Below, piece after piece: positions 25,459 to 33,714 of a stretch of DNA of 64,000 nucleotides. The notes beneath the pieces were generated by a model that saw only the letters and a list, made by a program, of their open reading frames with translations, ran no database searches and was not told the origin of the DNA. The position numbers and the translations under genes were made by a program. Origin of the DNA: SVFI01 sp964519385 (GTDB lineage Bacteria > Bacillota > Clostridia > Lachnospirales > Lachnospiraceae); NCBI GenBank assembly GCA_964519385.1, contig CAZFLR010000004.1, positions 49,008 through 113,007 of the forward strand. Direction: 5' to 3'. Positions within the stretch are counted from its first letter, which is position 1, and each line of letters begins with the position of its first letter.

Positions 25459-26601
25459 CTACTGTTCCATCGCTGCTTCTGTATGTGCAACATATAAATC
25501 TCTTACGGCCTCAATTCGTCCAAGACCTGCAATCTGTGTATCTATTCTTTCAAATTTTCCGGATGAAGTAAACATGCTTAACCATGAATCCTCATCTTCT
25601 CCGGCCATATCATTGTTTGCATGGTCACCTGCTACAACCATAAGCGGACGAAGTACAACCTTGTTATATCCTGCTGCTGAAACTGCTTCTATGATAGCTT
25701 CTGCCGAGAATGCCTCATCGCCCTCTACCGTACCTACAAATACATTGTCGTATCCGAGCTGTTCCATCTGTGTCTGCATCTGGCTGTAAGATACCATTGC
25801 TGTATGATGAGTACCATGTCCCATATAGACAAATGCAACTCCGGCCTCCTTAGCTGCTTCGATGCTGTCATAGCCTGCTTCCTTCACAGCTTCCTCTGTA
25901 ATAATCCGAGCAACTGCCTGTTTGTCCTCATTGATTACGGTCGCATCCGCACCAACTTCACCAAGAAGCGGTTCTGCGATACTTACAGTTTCAAACTGAT
26001 CCTTATATCCTTCAATGACTCCGGCCATTTCGTCAAATTCTGCTCCGCGCATAAGATGTGTCGGCTGTACAACGAGATTCTTTACTCCGTTTGCAACTGC
26101 GCGGTCCAGAGCCTGCTCCATATTGTCAATGCATTCTCCGTCACGTGCCTGAACATGGTTGATAATAATCTGCGCTGTAAACGCTCTTCTTACAGACCAG
26201 TCCGGATATGCTTCGGCAAGCGCGTCCTCGATAGCTTTTATATCAGCGACACGGCTGTCATTAAATGATGTGCCAAAGCTTACTACAAGAATTTCATTTT
26301 CACCGATTTCATCCTGATTACGGGCATCATCCAGGCTCGCATCACCTGTATCCGCGCCAAAGTAATCCGGATCTGCCTCCTCGCCTTCTACCAGTGCTTT
26401 TTGTTCATCTGTCAGAGCATCCCATGCAGCCTTTGCATCCGCACACTGTTTATCGGTCTCCTCTGTTCTCTCCTGTACATAAATTGCATCAATCAGTGCT
26501 GCTGCCTCATCTGCTGCCTCCTGGTCACTTTTTCCGCAGCCTGTCACGCAAAAAGCTCCCATGAGTGCTGTCATCAATACTGTTACGAATCTTTTTTTCA
26601 T
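25459..26601 (-). CDS. cbiK: Sirohydrochlorin cobaltochelatase CbiK, exported lipoprotein form
   Basis: Inserts cobalt into sirohydrochlorin at the start of the anaerobic pathway. The chelatase domain (about 97-375) shows VVSFGTSFNDSRVADI, the metal-site His in VQPTHLMRGAEFD, and a second in YMGHGTHHTAMVSYS. Unlike the cytoplasmic enzyme of enteric bacteria (264 residues), this 380-residue protein begins MKKRFVTVLMTALMG and has a lipobox VTGC at about 18-21, followed by a 75-residue helical acidic linker. It should therefore sit outside the membrane. Start ATG 26601 follows AAGGAGGAAAA; longer in-frame starts lack a ribosome site. First gene after the riboswitch. Confidence 0.92.
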   Translation of the reverse strand: MKKRFVTVLMTALMGAFCVTGCGKSDQEAADEAAALIDAIYVQERTEETDKQCADAKAAWDALTDEQKALVEGEEADPDYFGADTGDASLDDARNQDEIGENEILVVSFGTSFNDSRVADIKAIEDALAEAYPDWSVRRAFTAQIIINHVQARDGECIDNMEQALDRAVANGVKNLVVQPTHLMRGAEFDEMAGVIEGYKDQFETVSIAEPLLGEVGADATVINEDKQAVARIITEEAVKEAGYDSIEAAKEAGVAFVYMGHGTHHTAMVSYSQMQTQMEQLGYDNVFVGTVEGDEAFSAEAIIEAVSAAGYNKVVLRPLMVVAGDHANNDMAGEDEDSWLSMFTSSGKFERIDTQIAGLGRIEAVRDLYVAHTEAAMEQ

Positions 26602-26673
26602 TTTTCCTCCTTCGGCAGATTTCTGCCCATGTACATTTTTCATATCTATGGCAGAAGGATTGTCAGGGCAACA

Positions 26674-26710
26674 CAAATAAAAAACCCTCTTCCTGTACAG
26701 GTAAAGGGTT
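26674..26710 (-). terminator. Riboswitch-controlled intrinsic terminator
   Basis: Minus-strand hairpin AACCCT...CCTGTACAGG...AGGGTT followed by TTTTTTATTT, located between the cobalamin aptamer and cbiK. It is placed to stop transcription when cobalamin is bound. Confidence 0.85.
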
Positions 26711-26814
26711 CACGCTTCAAAGAAGGATACAGAAAAATCAAAGAAAACGAATTCTCCATACTCTCAACGTACAACCAATTTTACTCGTGGTCTGAAACAA
26801 TCGTTTCTGTACAG

Positions 26815-26998
26815 CGTTCAGGCAGGTCTCCCGACTTAAAGATCATTGCATCAGCCATCTTCCCGGTTGCCCAGTGATATATCGGCATCTGCTCCCTGAT
26901 TACGGTGACGAGTTCGTACAGGACTTACACCTGTTTCCCTTTTCACCAGAGCCAGTCAGCAAAAAAGTTAACTGCTCTGACACCTGTCCGCTCCATAT
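26815..26998 (-). promoter_or_regulatory. Cobalamin riboswitch
   Basis: The minus strand carries the conserved core GGGAAACAGGTGTAAGTCC (26921-26939), then a CACTGGGCAACCGGGAAG stretch, and the B12 box AGTCGGGAGACCTGCCTG (26819-26836). Order and spacing match the adenosylcobalamin class. Together with the terminator at 26674-26710 it controls the operon that begins with cbiK. The 434-base gap 26602-27035 holds this leader and its promoter and nothing else that I can see. Confidence 0.95.
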
Positions 26999-27010
26999 TC
27001 AATTCGTGCA

Positions 27011-27039
27011 ATTATATCATACGATTTTTATTTTTTCAA
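27011..27039 (-). promoter_or_regulatory. Promoter of the cobalamin operon
   Basis: TTGAAA (27034-27039), 17-base spacer, TATAAT (27011-27016) on the minus strand. The -35 box overlaps the last codons of the MATE gene. Transcription from about 27004 gives a 400-base leader containing the riboswitch. Confidence 0.75.
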
Positions 27040-28358
27040 CCCTGCCACGGCCCTTTCCGGTAAAACCGGACAGATAATATGGTCGCAATACTCCAGCCAA
27101 CCGGCCATGAGAGCCATATCCCTATATAGCCGAGCTGTCCGGATAAAAAAATTGCCAGCAGTACACGTAAAATCAGGTCGGCAAAGGTTGCAACCATGAA
27201 TTCCTTCATTCGTCCTGCTCCGCGCAAAATACCATCCGCTATCAGCTTTACTGAAATTACAAAATAAAACGGTGTCACAATTTTCATAAACAGGATGCCC
27301 GACAGCATGGCCGTTTCCGAAGGGTTATCCATAAAAACCTGTATCAAAAAACGATTGGCAAGAAGATAGACGGTCACAATAGGAACACATAATATCCAGA
27401 CCATTTTTATGCCTGCCCTGAATCCTTCTTTGATTCTGGACAGCATTCCGGCACCCAGATTCTGTGATGTATAGTTGGACATACCGTTACCCAGCGTGGT
27501 AAATGAGGTAATAATCAGATTATTCAGCTTGACCGCTGCGGAATAGCCGGCAATCACACCCGCCCCGTATCCGTTGATAACTCCCTGTATAATGATATTT
27601 CCCACGGAAATAAAGCTCTGCTGCAAAATACTCGGTATCGCTATCACCGCAATCTTTTTGAAAATAGTCCACGAAAACAGTCTGTTCCTTCCCTCGTCAG
27701 GTATCCTGTTCAAACGTCTGAACACTGTAACGACCGCAAGCACACCACTGGCTCCCTGACATAGGAAGGTCGCCCACGCCACACCGGCAACGCCCATGTG
27801 GAAAACAGTGACAAACAGGATATCCACAAGAATGTTCGCTGTCGATGAAAATGCCAGAAAAACAAAGGGGGTTCCGGAGTCTCCCAAAGCCGAAAAAACA
27901 CCGGTTGACACATTATAAAAAAGTAAAAACGGGAAACCCCATATGTAAATATCCAGATACAGCTTAGAATCCGCAAAAATCTCTTCCGGTGTATGTATCA
28001 TACCGAGCAGTCCCCTGCACCCGAGAATACCGGTCATCATCAACACGATGCACAATACCGCGCTTGCAATCAGCGTCGTATAAACCGCTGTTTTCATTTC
28101 ACCATATTTCTTTGCTCCGAACAGCCTGGATACTATGACGGAGCATCCGATATTGCACCCAAAGGCAAAGGCGATAAAAATCATGGTGATTCCGTAGCTG
28201 TTACCCACGGCTGCCAGCGCATTTTCTCCTATAAATTTGCCTGCGACAAAGCTGTCCGCAATATTGTAAAGCTGCTGAAAAATAATACTGCCAAACAATG
28301 GCATACAAAACTTCCACAGCACCGTCTCAGGCTTTCCCACGGTCAGGTCTTTATTCAT
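27036..28358 (-). CDS. MATE family efflux transporter
   Basis: Cation-coupled multidrug exporter of the MatE superfamily with twelve predicted membrane segments. The N-terminal helix reads LWKFCMPLFGSIIFQQLYNI, with DSFVAGKFIGENALAAVG next, both typical. About 440 residues from ATG 28358, which is 8 bases after GGAGG; a longer frame to 28472 lacks a ribosome site and covers the promoter. It is divergent from the LysR-type gene at 28506, which may regulate it. The substrate is unknown. Confidence 0.9.
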   Translation of the reverse strand: MNKDLTVGKPETVLWKFCMPLFGSIIFQQLYNIADSFVAGKFIGENALAAVGNSYGITMIFIAFAFGCNIGCSVIVSRLFGAKKYGEMKTAVYTTLIASAVLCIVLMMTGILGCRGLLGMIHTPEEIFADSKLYLDIYIWGFPFLLFYNVSTGVFSALGDSGTPFVFLAFSSTANILVDILFVTVFHMGVAGVAWATFLCQGASGVLAVVTVFRRLNRIPDEGRNRLFSWTIFKKIAVIAIPSILQQSFISVGNIIIQGVINGYGAGVIAGYSAAVKLNNLIITSFTTLGNGMSNYTSQNLGAGMLSRIKEGFRAGIKMVWILCVPIVTVYLLANRFLIQVFMDNPSETAMLSGILFMKIVTPFYFVISVKLIADGILRGAGRMKEFMVATFADLILRVLLAIFLSGQLGYIGIWLSWPVGWSIATILSVRFYRKGPWQG

Positions 28359-28401
28359 ATCTGCTTCCTCCCGGATTGTATTGCACTTTTTTTCAACAAG
28401 T

Positions 28402-28430
28402 ATTATACTTTCTTCAGCGCAATCCGTAAA
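28402..28430 (-). promoter_or_regulatory. Probable promoter of the MATE gene
   Basis: TTTACG (28425-28430), 17 bases, TATAAT (28402-28407) on the minus strand, in the gap shared with the divergent LysR gene. Confidence 0.5.
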
Positions 28431-28505
28431 ATGTATGTTTGATATCGTTATTATATCATTTTTATATATCAATATTTAAAAAAATTAGTTCTGATGGGAG
28501 AAAAC

Positions 28506-29426
28506 ATGAATATAAGCTACGAATACTATAAGATTTTTTATTATGCGGCCAAATATAAGAATCTGACAACTGCGGCTGAAGCCCTCCACAGCAACCAGCC
28601 CAACATTTCCCGGACCCTCAAGCTTCTCGAGCACGAGCTCGGATGTCGTCTGCTCGTCCGTTCCAATCGGGGAATCACGTTGACTCCGGAAGGGAAGCAG
28701 CTTTACTCTCATGTCAAACCGGCCGTCGAACAGCTACAGACCGCAGAGGATGAGATAAAAATGCTCACATCTCTGCATAAAGGAGTGGTGTCTATCGGTG
28801 CAAGCGAAACCGCTCTGCATCTTCTCCTGCTTCCGGTTTTAAAGGAATTTAAGGAAACTCATCCCAAAATCCGTATCCGCATTCAGAACCATCTTACCGG
28901 TCAGGCAATCACCTCCGTAAAACAGGAGCTTGTTGACTTTGCGGTGGTTGCCTCGCCTGCGGATATCCCTTCCACTTTAAAAGCACATTCCCTTATGCAG
29001 TTTAAGGATATTCTCATCTGCGGAAGCAGTTTTAAGGAGCTCATCTCTCGTCCTGTTACACTTCAGGATATTTCTTCTTGTCCTCTTGTATGCTTAAGTG
29101 CCGATACTATGACCTATCGTTTCTATGATGATTTTTACCGTTCTCACCACCTGACACTCAAGCCGGATTTCGAGGCGGCCACCACTGACCAGATACTTCC
29201 TATGGTCAAAAACAACCTGGGGCTTGGCTTTTTCCCGGAAGAACTGGCACAGCAGGCTCTTTCCGCCGGGGAAATATTCCGTATTCCATTGGCGGAAAAA
29301 ATTCCCGGCCGCGAAATATTTCTTGTCGAAAACAAAGAGCACTCCCTGACACTTGCGGCTGAAGCACTGAAGGATATGCTGCATTATACGTCTGCCAAAT
29401 CTTTTGCCACAAACGGGATAAAGTAA
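28506..29426 (+). CDS. LysR family transcriptional regulator
   Basis: Helix-turn-helix protein of 306 residues. The N-terminal LysR DNA-binding domain reads NISYEYYKIFYYAAKYKNLT, then AAEALHSNQPNISRTLKLLE and RSNRGITLTPEG. The effector domain follows from about residue 90 (VVSIGASETALHLLLLPVL). GGGAG lies 6 bases before ATG 28506; the earlier ATG at 28494 overlaps that ribosome site. Divergent placement suggests it controls the MATE gene at 27036-28358; the inducer is unknown. Confidence 0.9.
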   Translation: MNISYEYYKIFYYAAKYKNLTTAAEALHSNQPNISRTLKLLEHELGCRLLVRSNRGITLTPEGKQLYSHVKPAVEQLQTAEDEIKMLTSLHKGVVSIGASETALHLLLLPVLKEFKETHPKIRIRIQNHLTGQAITSVKQELVDFAVVASPADIPSTLKAHSLMQFKDILICGSSFKELISRPVTLQDISSCPLVCLSADTMTYRFYDDFYRSHHLTLKPDFEAATTDQILPMVKNNLGLGFFPEELAQQALSAGEIFRIPLAEKIPGREIFLVENKEHSLTLAAEALKDMLHYTSAKSFATNGIK

Positions 29427-29442
29427 AATAAGGAAATACCCC

Positions 29443-31170
29443 CTACCGTCCGGGTATACTGTCCGCAACACACAAGGCTCCCCAGCCTGTCATTGCATTT
29501 GGCCACTCCTCATAGCCCCTGAGACGGCGTGCCCCGCGGATTAAGTAGGCCTTGACCTTCTCCCCGTACAAAAAAGGGTCGTTTCCATTGATGATACCCC
29601 ATTCCATAAGGAGGGCTGCAGCCGCCGTCACAAAGGGCGTCGCATAGGAAGTTCCGCTGACTGTCACTCCGCCACTTCCGTTATCAATTCGTATATTGAC
29701 TCCCGGCGCAACGAGGTCGGGCTTTGCAAGTCCCGTTCCTATCTCAGCCGCATTCATCACATAACCTCTCCCCGAAAAATCAGCATAAGCTCCGAAAAAT
29801 GCCTGATACGCGCCCACCGTTATCACCCGTTGCGCTGTGGACGGAATCGTGAGCGTGGCCTCCGGGTTCGGAAGCAAAAATCTTGTGGCACTGCTGCGAA
29901 TCACCTCCGAAGGCAAATACATCTGCACATTTCCGTTCACAATACGCACCGGCTCTAATTGAAGTTGCCATATGCCACTGTTTATATAGTCAGCCTGACT
30001 GCGATCCGGGCCAAAATCTATATATATCTCTTCTTTTGTACGATAAGGCTGCGGAGGACCGCTGTATACAAGCACTCGGGTCTGTTCCAGAACAACCTCC
30101 TGCACACTCCCGTCTTCCGCCTGCTGCAAAATACGGTAATTTTCCCCTGAGGGCGATATGAGCGTTATCTCATATCGGTCCGCATAGTTTTTCCATATCT
30201 GAAGCGAGAGAGCTGACTCATAGTTTCCTACAGCAAGCTCGACCCTTCTCCTCTCCGTTATCCTCTCCGAAAAATGTCCCGCGGACGCACCTTCGTTTCC
30301 GCTGCCGATACAAATGACATTGCGTCCGATTTCGGAGACATTATCCAGAAACCTTTCCAAGAGTGATGTCCCATCATGTGAACCATAAGTATTTCCGTAG
30401 CTTAAATTAACCGCCACAGGTCTCCCCTGACGAACCGCCTTTTTTACCACATATGTAAATGCGCGCATAAGGCTTGTTGTCAGCGGATAACTTTGCTGAT
30501 TCTCAACATCCAGCTTCACAACGATCAGCCTGCTTCCCGGAGCTCCCTGCAGCGCGATGGCTGCCACGCCGCTTCCGTGCCCCGTCACATCCGTTGAAAG
30601 ACTTTCAGTTCCACTTTCGAGTGCTTCATCAATCTGAAATCGGTCATACTCTGTTCCGACCGAAAAGCCTTCCGGCGGTCTTTCTCCTGCTTGTGGTTTT
30701 TTCGCCTGATCCCAGAGATAATCAATTTTGGTATGTCCGTCCGAATCACGAAATACGGGCAGCGCATAGTCGATGCCGGAATCTATCACCGCAATATATA
30801 CCCCTTCTCCGCTTAAAGGCTCTTCGGATACTGCATCCGACAGCGGCGCAGAAAAACAGGAAACCTCAAGTGAAGTTGCAACCTGTTCAAAGATTCTTTT
30901 CGGCTTTTCGATATATTCCACTTCCTCAAGCCCGGAAAACACCTCCAGCATGCTTTCCGGCAATGTTACTATCGCATAACCGGCAATCAGTTCCTCTATC
31001 CTTATATCCTCTGACGCGAATCTATCCAGACTCCCCGAATGCTTGACGATTAACTCCCACTTGTTGTTTTCCGGGTCATATCCGGCGGACAGTTCCGCAG
31101 AATCCATACGCACTTCACTTCCCACGCTAAGTGCCAGATTCAGTTCATTATCCAGTTTTTGATTATTCAT
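29443..31170 (-). CDS. S8 family (subtilisin-like) serine protease, Csp-like
   Basis: Serine protease of 575 residues with the full triad: Asp in YIAVIDSGIDYALP (about 126-139), His in DVTGHGSGVAAIA (about 196-208), Ser in VSGTSYATPFVTAAAALL (about 508-525). A long insertion of about 200 residues sits between the His and Ser regions, as in clostridial Csp germination proteases. The first 95 residues look like an inhibitor-I9-type prodomain, and there is no signal peptide, so it may act inside the cell or in the spore. No other germination gene is adjacent. The start context is weak (AGAG). Confidence 0.85.
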   Translation of the reverse strand: MNNQKLDNELNLALSVGSEVRMDSAELSAGYDPENNKWELIVKHSGSLDRFASEDIRIEELIAGYAIVTLPESMLEVFSGLEEVEYIEKPKRIFEQVATSLEVSCFSAPLSDAVSEEPLSGEGVYIAVIDSGIDYALPVFRDSDGHTKIDYLWDQAKKPQAGERPPEGFSVGTEYDRFQIDEALESGTESLSTDVTGHGSGVAAIALQGAPGSRLIVVKLDVENQQSYPLTTSLMRAFTYVVKKAVRQGRPVAVNLSYGNTYGSHDGTSLLERFLDNVSEIGRNVICIGSGNEGASAGHFSERITERRRVELAVGNYESALSLQIWKNYADRYEITLISPSGENYRILQQAEDGSVQEVVLEQTRVLVYSGPPQPYRTKEEIYIDFGPDRSQADYINSGIWQLQLEPVRIVNGNVQMYLPSEVIRSSATRFLLPNPEATLTIPSTAQRVITVGAYQAFFGAYADFSGRGYVMNAAEIGTGLAKPDLVAPGVNIRIDNGSGGVTVSGTSYATPFVTAAAALLMEWGIINGNDPFLYGEKVKAYLIRGARRLRGYEEWPNAMTGWGALCVADSIPGR

Positions 31171-31264
31171 CTTTACTCTCTGCCGACTTCTTTACTGATA
31201 TTTTATTCTTATTTTGGTTTTTTGCTTTTAATTCTTCTTCGTTTTGTGATAGGATAATAACTGA

Positions 31265-32329
31265 ATGAATAGAAAGGAATGCAGTCTTCTGCCTGAGCAT
31301 ATGTCAACTGAAAATCAAGACTTGAATATATATGTCCGAGACGACTTATACGAAACCAAACAACACGGAAAACCCGATTACCCCATAGCCATCTACCATG
31401 TAGACTCCAAGGATATGCAACTGGAGCTCATCTACTGGCACTGGCATGAAGAATTTGAAGTGGAGGTAATCACAAGCGGTTCTGCCCATTTTCTGGTCGA
31501 TGACCAGGACTTTGTGCTTTCCGCCGGCGACTGTCTTTTGCTCAATCAGAATGTTCTGCACCGTGTGAAACCGTACAAGGACTTTGATTGCAGCTACAGT
31601 TCCGTAGTTTTTCATCCTTCTCTTATTCTGGATACCTCAAATCCTCAGATTTGTGCCAAGTATCTGGAACCGATTTCAAAACATCCGACCCTGAAATATT
31701 ATGTGCTTCGTTCCTCTGATCCGGATGCGCAGCCCATGATTCATCTGTTGAAAAACATTATTCATGAAAACGAACAGAAGGATTACACATACGAGATTAT
31801 GACCAAAAGCTATGTCGGTGAACTCTGGGCGCGCGCTCTGCAGGGTGTACTGAAGCGCACCAATACATATGCCCACACTGAGAATTCACAGACCATCCTT
31901 GATGAGGAACGCATCAAAGGCATCCTTAAATTTATCGCTGCCCATTACCATGAGTCTGTTTCTCTTGAAGAGATTGCAGCCTCTGTTCATATCAGCAAAA
32001 GTGAATGCTGCCGATGTTTTAAACGGAGATTACAGACCACGCCTTTTGAGTATCTGATTAAATACCGTATTTTTTCAGCCGCCATATTGATTGTGCAGGC
32101 AACGGGAACCGTATCATTTTCAGATATTGCCACCAAAAGCGGTTTTAACTCCAGCAGCTATTTTAACAAAATGTTCCGGAAATACCTCGGCTGTACACCA
32201 ACGCAGTTCCGGAAAAAAGCCGGCGGTGATCTCCACAATATTCCTATGGTGCTGGAAGAACATCTCCCTTTACGGGATACCATGATTTTAAACGAGCTTA
32301 TCGCCAAAAAACGGCCGGATATTTTTTAA
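31265..32329 (+). CDS. AraC family transcriptional regulator with cupin sensor domain
   Basis: 354 residues. The N-terminal cupin domain (about 25-130) includes YWHWHEEFEVEVITSG and FVLSAGDCLLLNQNVLHRV. The C-terminal pair of helix-turn-helix motifs (about 225-320) reads SLEEIAASVHISKSECCRCF and FSDIATKSGFNSSSYFNKMF. Such regulators usually sense a sugar or small metabolite. The start at ATG 31265 has AGGA about 10 bases upstream. Transcription converges with the cupin gene and ends at the shared hairpin at 32309. Confidence 0.9.
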   Translation: MNRKECSLLPEHMSTENQDLNIYVRDDLYETKQHGKPDYPIAIYHVDSKDMQLELIYWHWHEEFEVEVITSGSAHFLVDDQDFVLSAGDCLLLNQNVLHRVKPYKDFDCSYSSVVFHPSLILDTSNPQICAKYLEPISKHPTLKYYVLRSSDPDAQPMIHLLKNIIHENEQKDYTYEIMTKSYVGELWARALQGVLKRTNTYAHTENSQTILDEERIKGILKFIAAHYHESVSLEEIAASVHISKSECCRCFKRRLQTTPFEYLIKYRIFSAAILIVQATGTVSFSDIATKSGFNSSSYFNKMFRKYLGCTPTQFRKKAGGDLHNIPMVLEEHLPLRDTMILNELIAKKRPDIF

Positions 32330-32344
32330 TCCGACCGTTTTCTT
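32309..32344. terminator. Bidirectional terminator overlapping two gene ends
   Basis: AACGGCCGGAT pairs with ATCCGACCGTT (one mismatch) around a TTTTTTA loop; T runs lie on both sides. The hairpin contains the last codons of the AraC-type gene and abuts the stop of the convergent cupin gene. Confidence 0.8.
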
Positions 32345-32673
32345 TATTGTGCTATGACTGCTGCATAAAAGCATAAATCCTTCTCACTGTCATTAATGAG
32401 CGTATGTGAATGTCCCTTCGGACAAAAGAGTGCCATGCCCTCGCATACCTCTCTCTCTTCTCCGTCATCCGCCACTTTTCCGCTTCCTGACGTAATAAAG
32501 ATGACCTCACAATCCGTCATATGTGTGTGAAGGCCTATCGAAGCTCCCGGAACAAGCCTTCCCTGCATGATTTTGTTATCGCCTTCCGTAAACATCCTGA
32601 CGTTGTACTGTTTTTCACCGTTTTTAAAATTCGGCAATTCTTTCTCTTCCATTTTTTGAAATTCTATTATCAA
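32344..32673 (-). CDS. Cupin domain protein
   Basis: A single small cupin barrel of 109 residues. The metal-binding motif 1 is GASIGLHTHMTDCEVIFITS (His, His and Glu spaced as in cupins) and motif 2 is CPKGHSHTLIND. The first motif includes the usual GxxxxxHxH and late Glu. The start is TTG 32673 with GGAGG 8 bases before it; ATG 32652 has no ribosome site. Substrate unknown; members range from isomerases to sugar or hormone binders. Confidence 0.85.
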   Translation of the reverse strand: MIIEFQKMEEKELPNFKNGEKQYNVRMFTEGDNKIMQGRLVPGASIGLHTHMTDCEVIFITSGSGKVADDGEEREVCEGMALFCPKGHSHTLINDSEKDLCFYAAVIAQ

Positions 32674-32707
32674 GCCAGTTACCTCCTGCTAACTTTTTCT
32701 CAACGTT

Positions 32708-33637
32708 TTATACAAGCTTATCTATTGCATTTCCCTTCAAATCTTCTGCAAGAAGCTTAAGCTCTTCGAGAACCTTGTCAATCTCTGTCTGAATTTGCTC
32801 CTGAATCTGCACTATTTCCTCCGGTTCTATCGGCTTTTCAGTCTCTCCTGACTTCTCTCTGACCTCTTCCAGCTTTTCTTTCTGCTCTTCGCGGATTTCT
32901 GCCTGTTCCTCCGCTGCTTCAACCTTCTCTTTCAGCTCCTCCTGCACATGCTCCACCGCGCCCGCAACAACCTCAGCTTTTATTTCATCACCGGCCGCAT
33001 CAATCACCTTTTGAGCCGCGTCCTCCGCTTCACCAATCGGGTTAGTTTTCAGACGTTCTCCCCTGATATAACGGATGACTGAACCATTTGCATGAATTGC
33101 TGCCAGATTTTCTTCCATTTCCCTCTGCAGTCGATTGCTTTCGTCATGTCTTTCCATCATACGGGTCTGATATTCCGTCTTTCCTTCTGCCAGAATTTCC
33201 TGATACCGTTTCTGCTCCTCCACAGTCAGAGAAACCGACGGGTCATATCTGGAATCCGACTTCTTCATTAAAATCTCCAGATCCTTCTGCTCCTGACTGT
33301 CCGCTGTCACGCCATAGGTCTGTTTCAGCTCTTCCATCTCTTCTTTATTCCGGTTGATTTCATCAAGCTTTACCTTGTTCTCCTCCGTCAATCTCGCCGA
33401 CAGATCCCGCAGTTCCTGCAGCTCCTCATCTATTTTCTTTTCTCCGGCAAATGCATCCGAAACAATCTTTCTCGCCTTATCAAATGCCTCTGCCTTTTTC
33501 TTTGCAATCGGATTCTGAGTTTCTCCCGGCATAAAAATCGCTTTCGTTTTCTTTGTCTGTTTATCGCCCGTGCTCACCTGGTATCCCGTTGTTCTTTCCT
33601 GTGACAGAGCACCGATATTTGCATTAATATTCATCAT
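32708..33637 (-). CDS. Coiled-coil protein of unknown function
   Basis: A 309-residue, charge-rich, mostly helical protein, apparently cytoplasmic with no signal peptide or membrane segment. The first 45 residues are non-helical (MMNINANIGALSQERTTGYQ). Two helical coils follow, at about 55-125 and 145-185, and a Glu/Lys-rich region with heptads from about 220 to 300 (LKEKVEAAEEQAEIREEQKE). The segment SVIRYIRGERLKTNP sits between the coils. GGAGAG precedes the ATG. No function assigned; the architecture suits a structural or scaffolding role. Confidence 0.7.
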   Translation of the reverse strand: MMNINANIGALSQERTTGYQVSTGDKQTKKTKAIFMPGETQNPIAKKKAEAFDKARKIVSDAFAGEKKIDEELQELRDLSARLTEENKVKLDEINRNKEEMEELKQTYGVTADSQEQKDLEILMKKSDSRYDPSVSLTVEEQKRYQEILAEGKTEYQTRMMERHDESNRLQREMEENLAAIHANGSVIRYIRGERLKTNPIGEAEDAAQKVIDAAGDEIKAEVVAGAVEHVQEELKEKVEAAEEQAEIREEQKEKLEEVREKSGETEKPIEPEEIVQIQEQIQTEIDKVLEELKLLAEDLKGNAIDKLV

Positions 33638-33714
33638 GTTCTCTCCTTCCCATCACAATAAGCAGGCATTACAATAAATATTCAATACTTATATCGGATA
33701 TTTTTTCCTGTTTC

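Noticed and set aside
26641..26877. Small plus-strand frames in the cobalamin leader
   Set aside because: They overlap the riboswitch and terminator on the other strand and have no ribosome site.
29430..29456. ATACCC/GGGTAT hairpin between the LysR and S8 protease genes
   Set aside because: Short stem with no T run on either strand; not convincing as a terminator.
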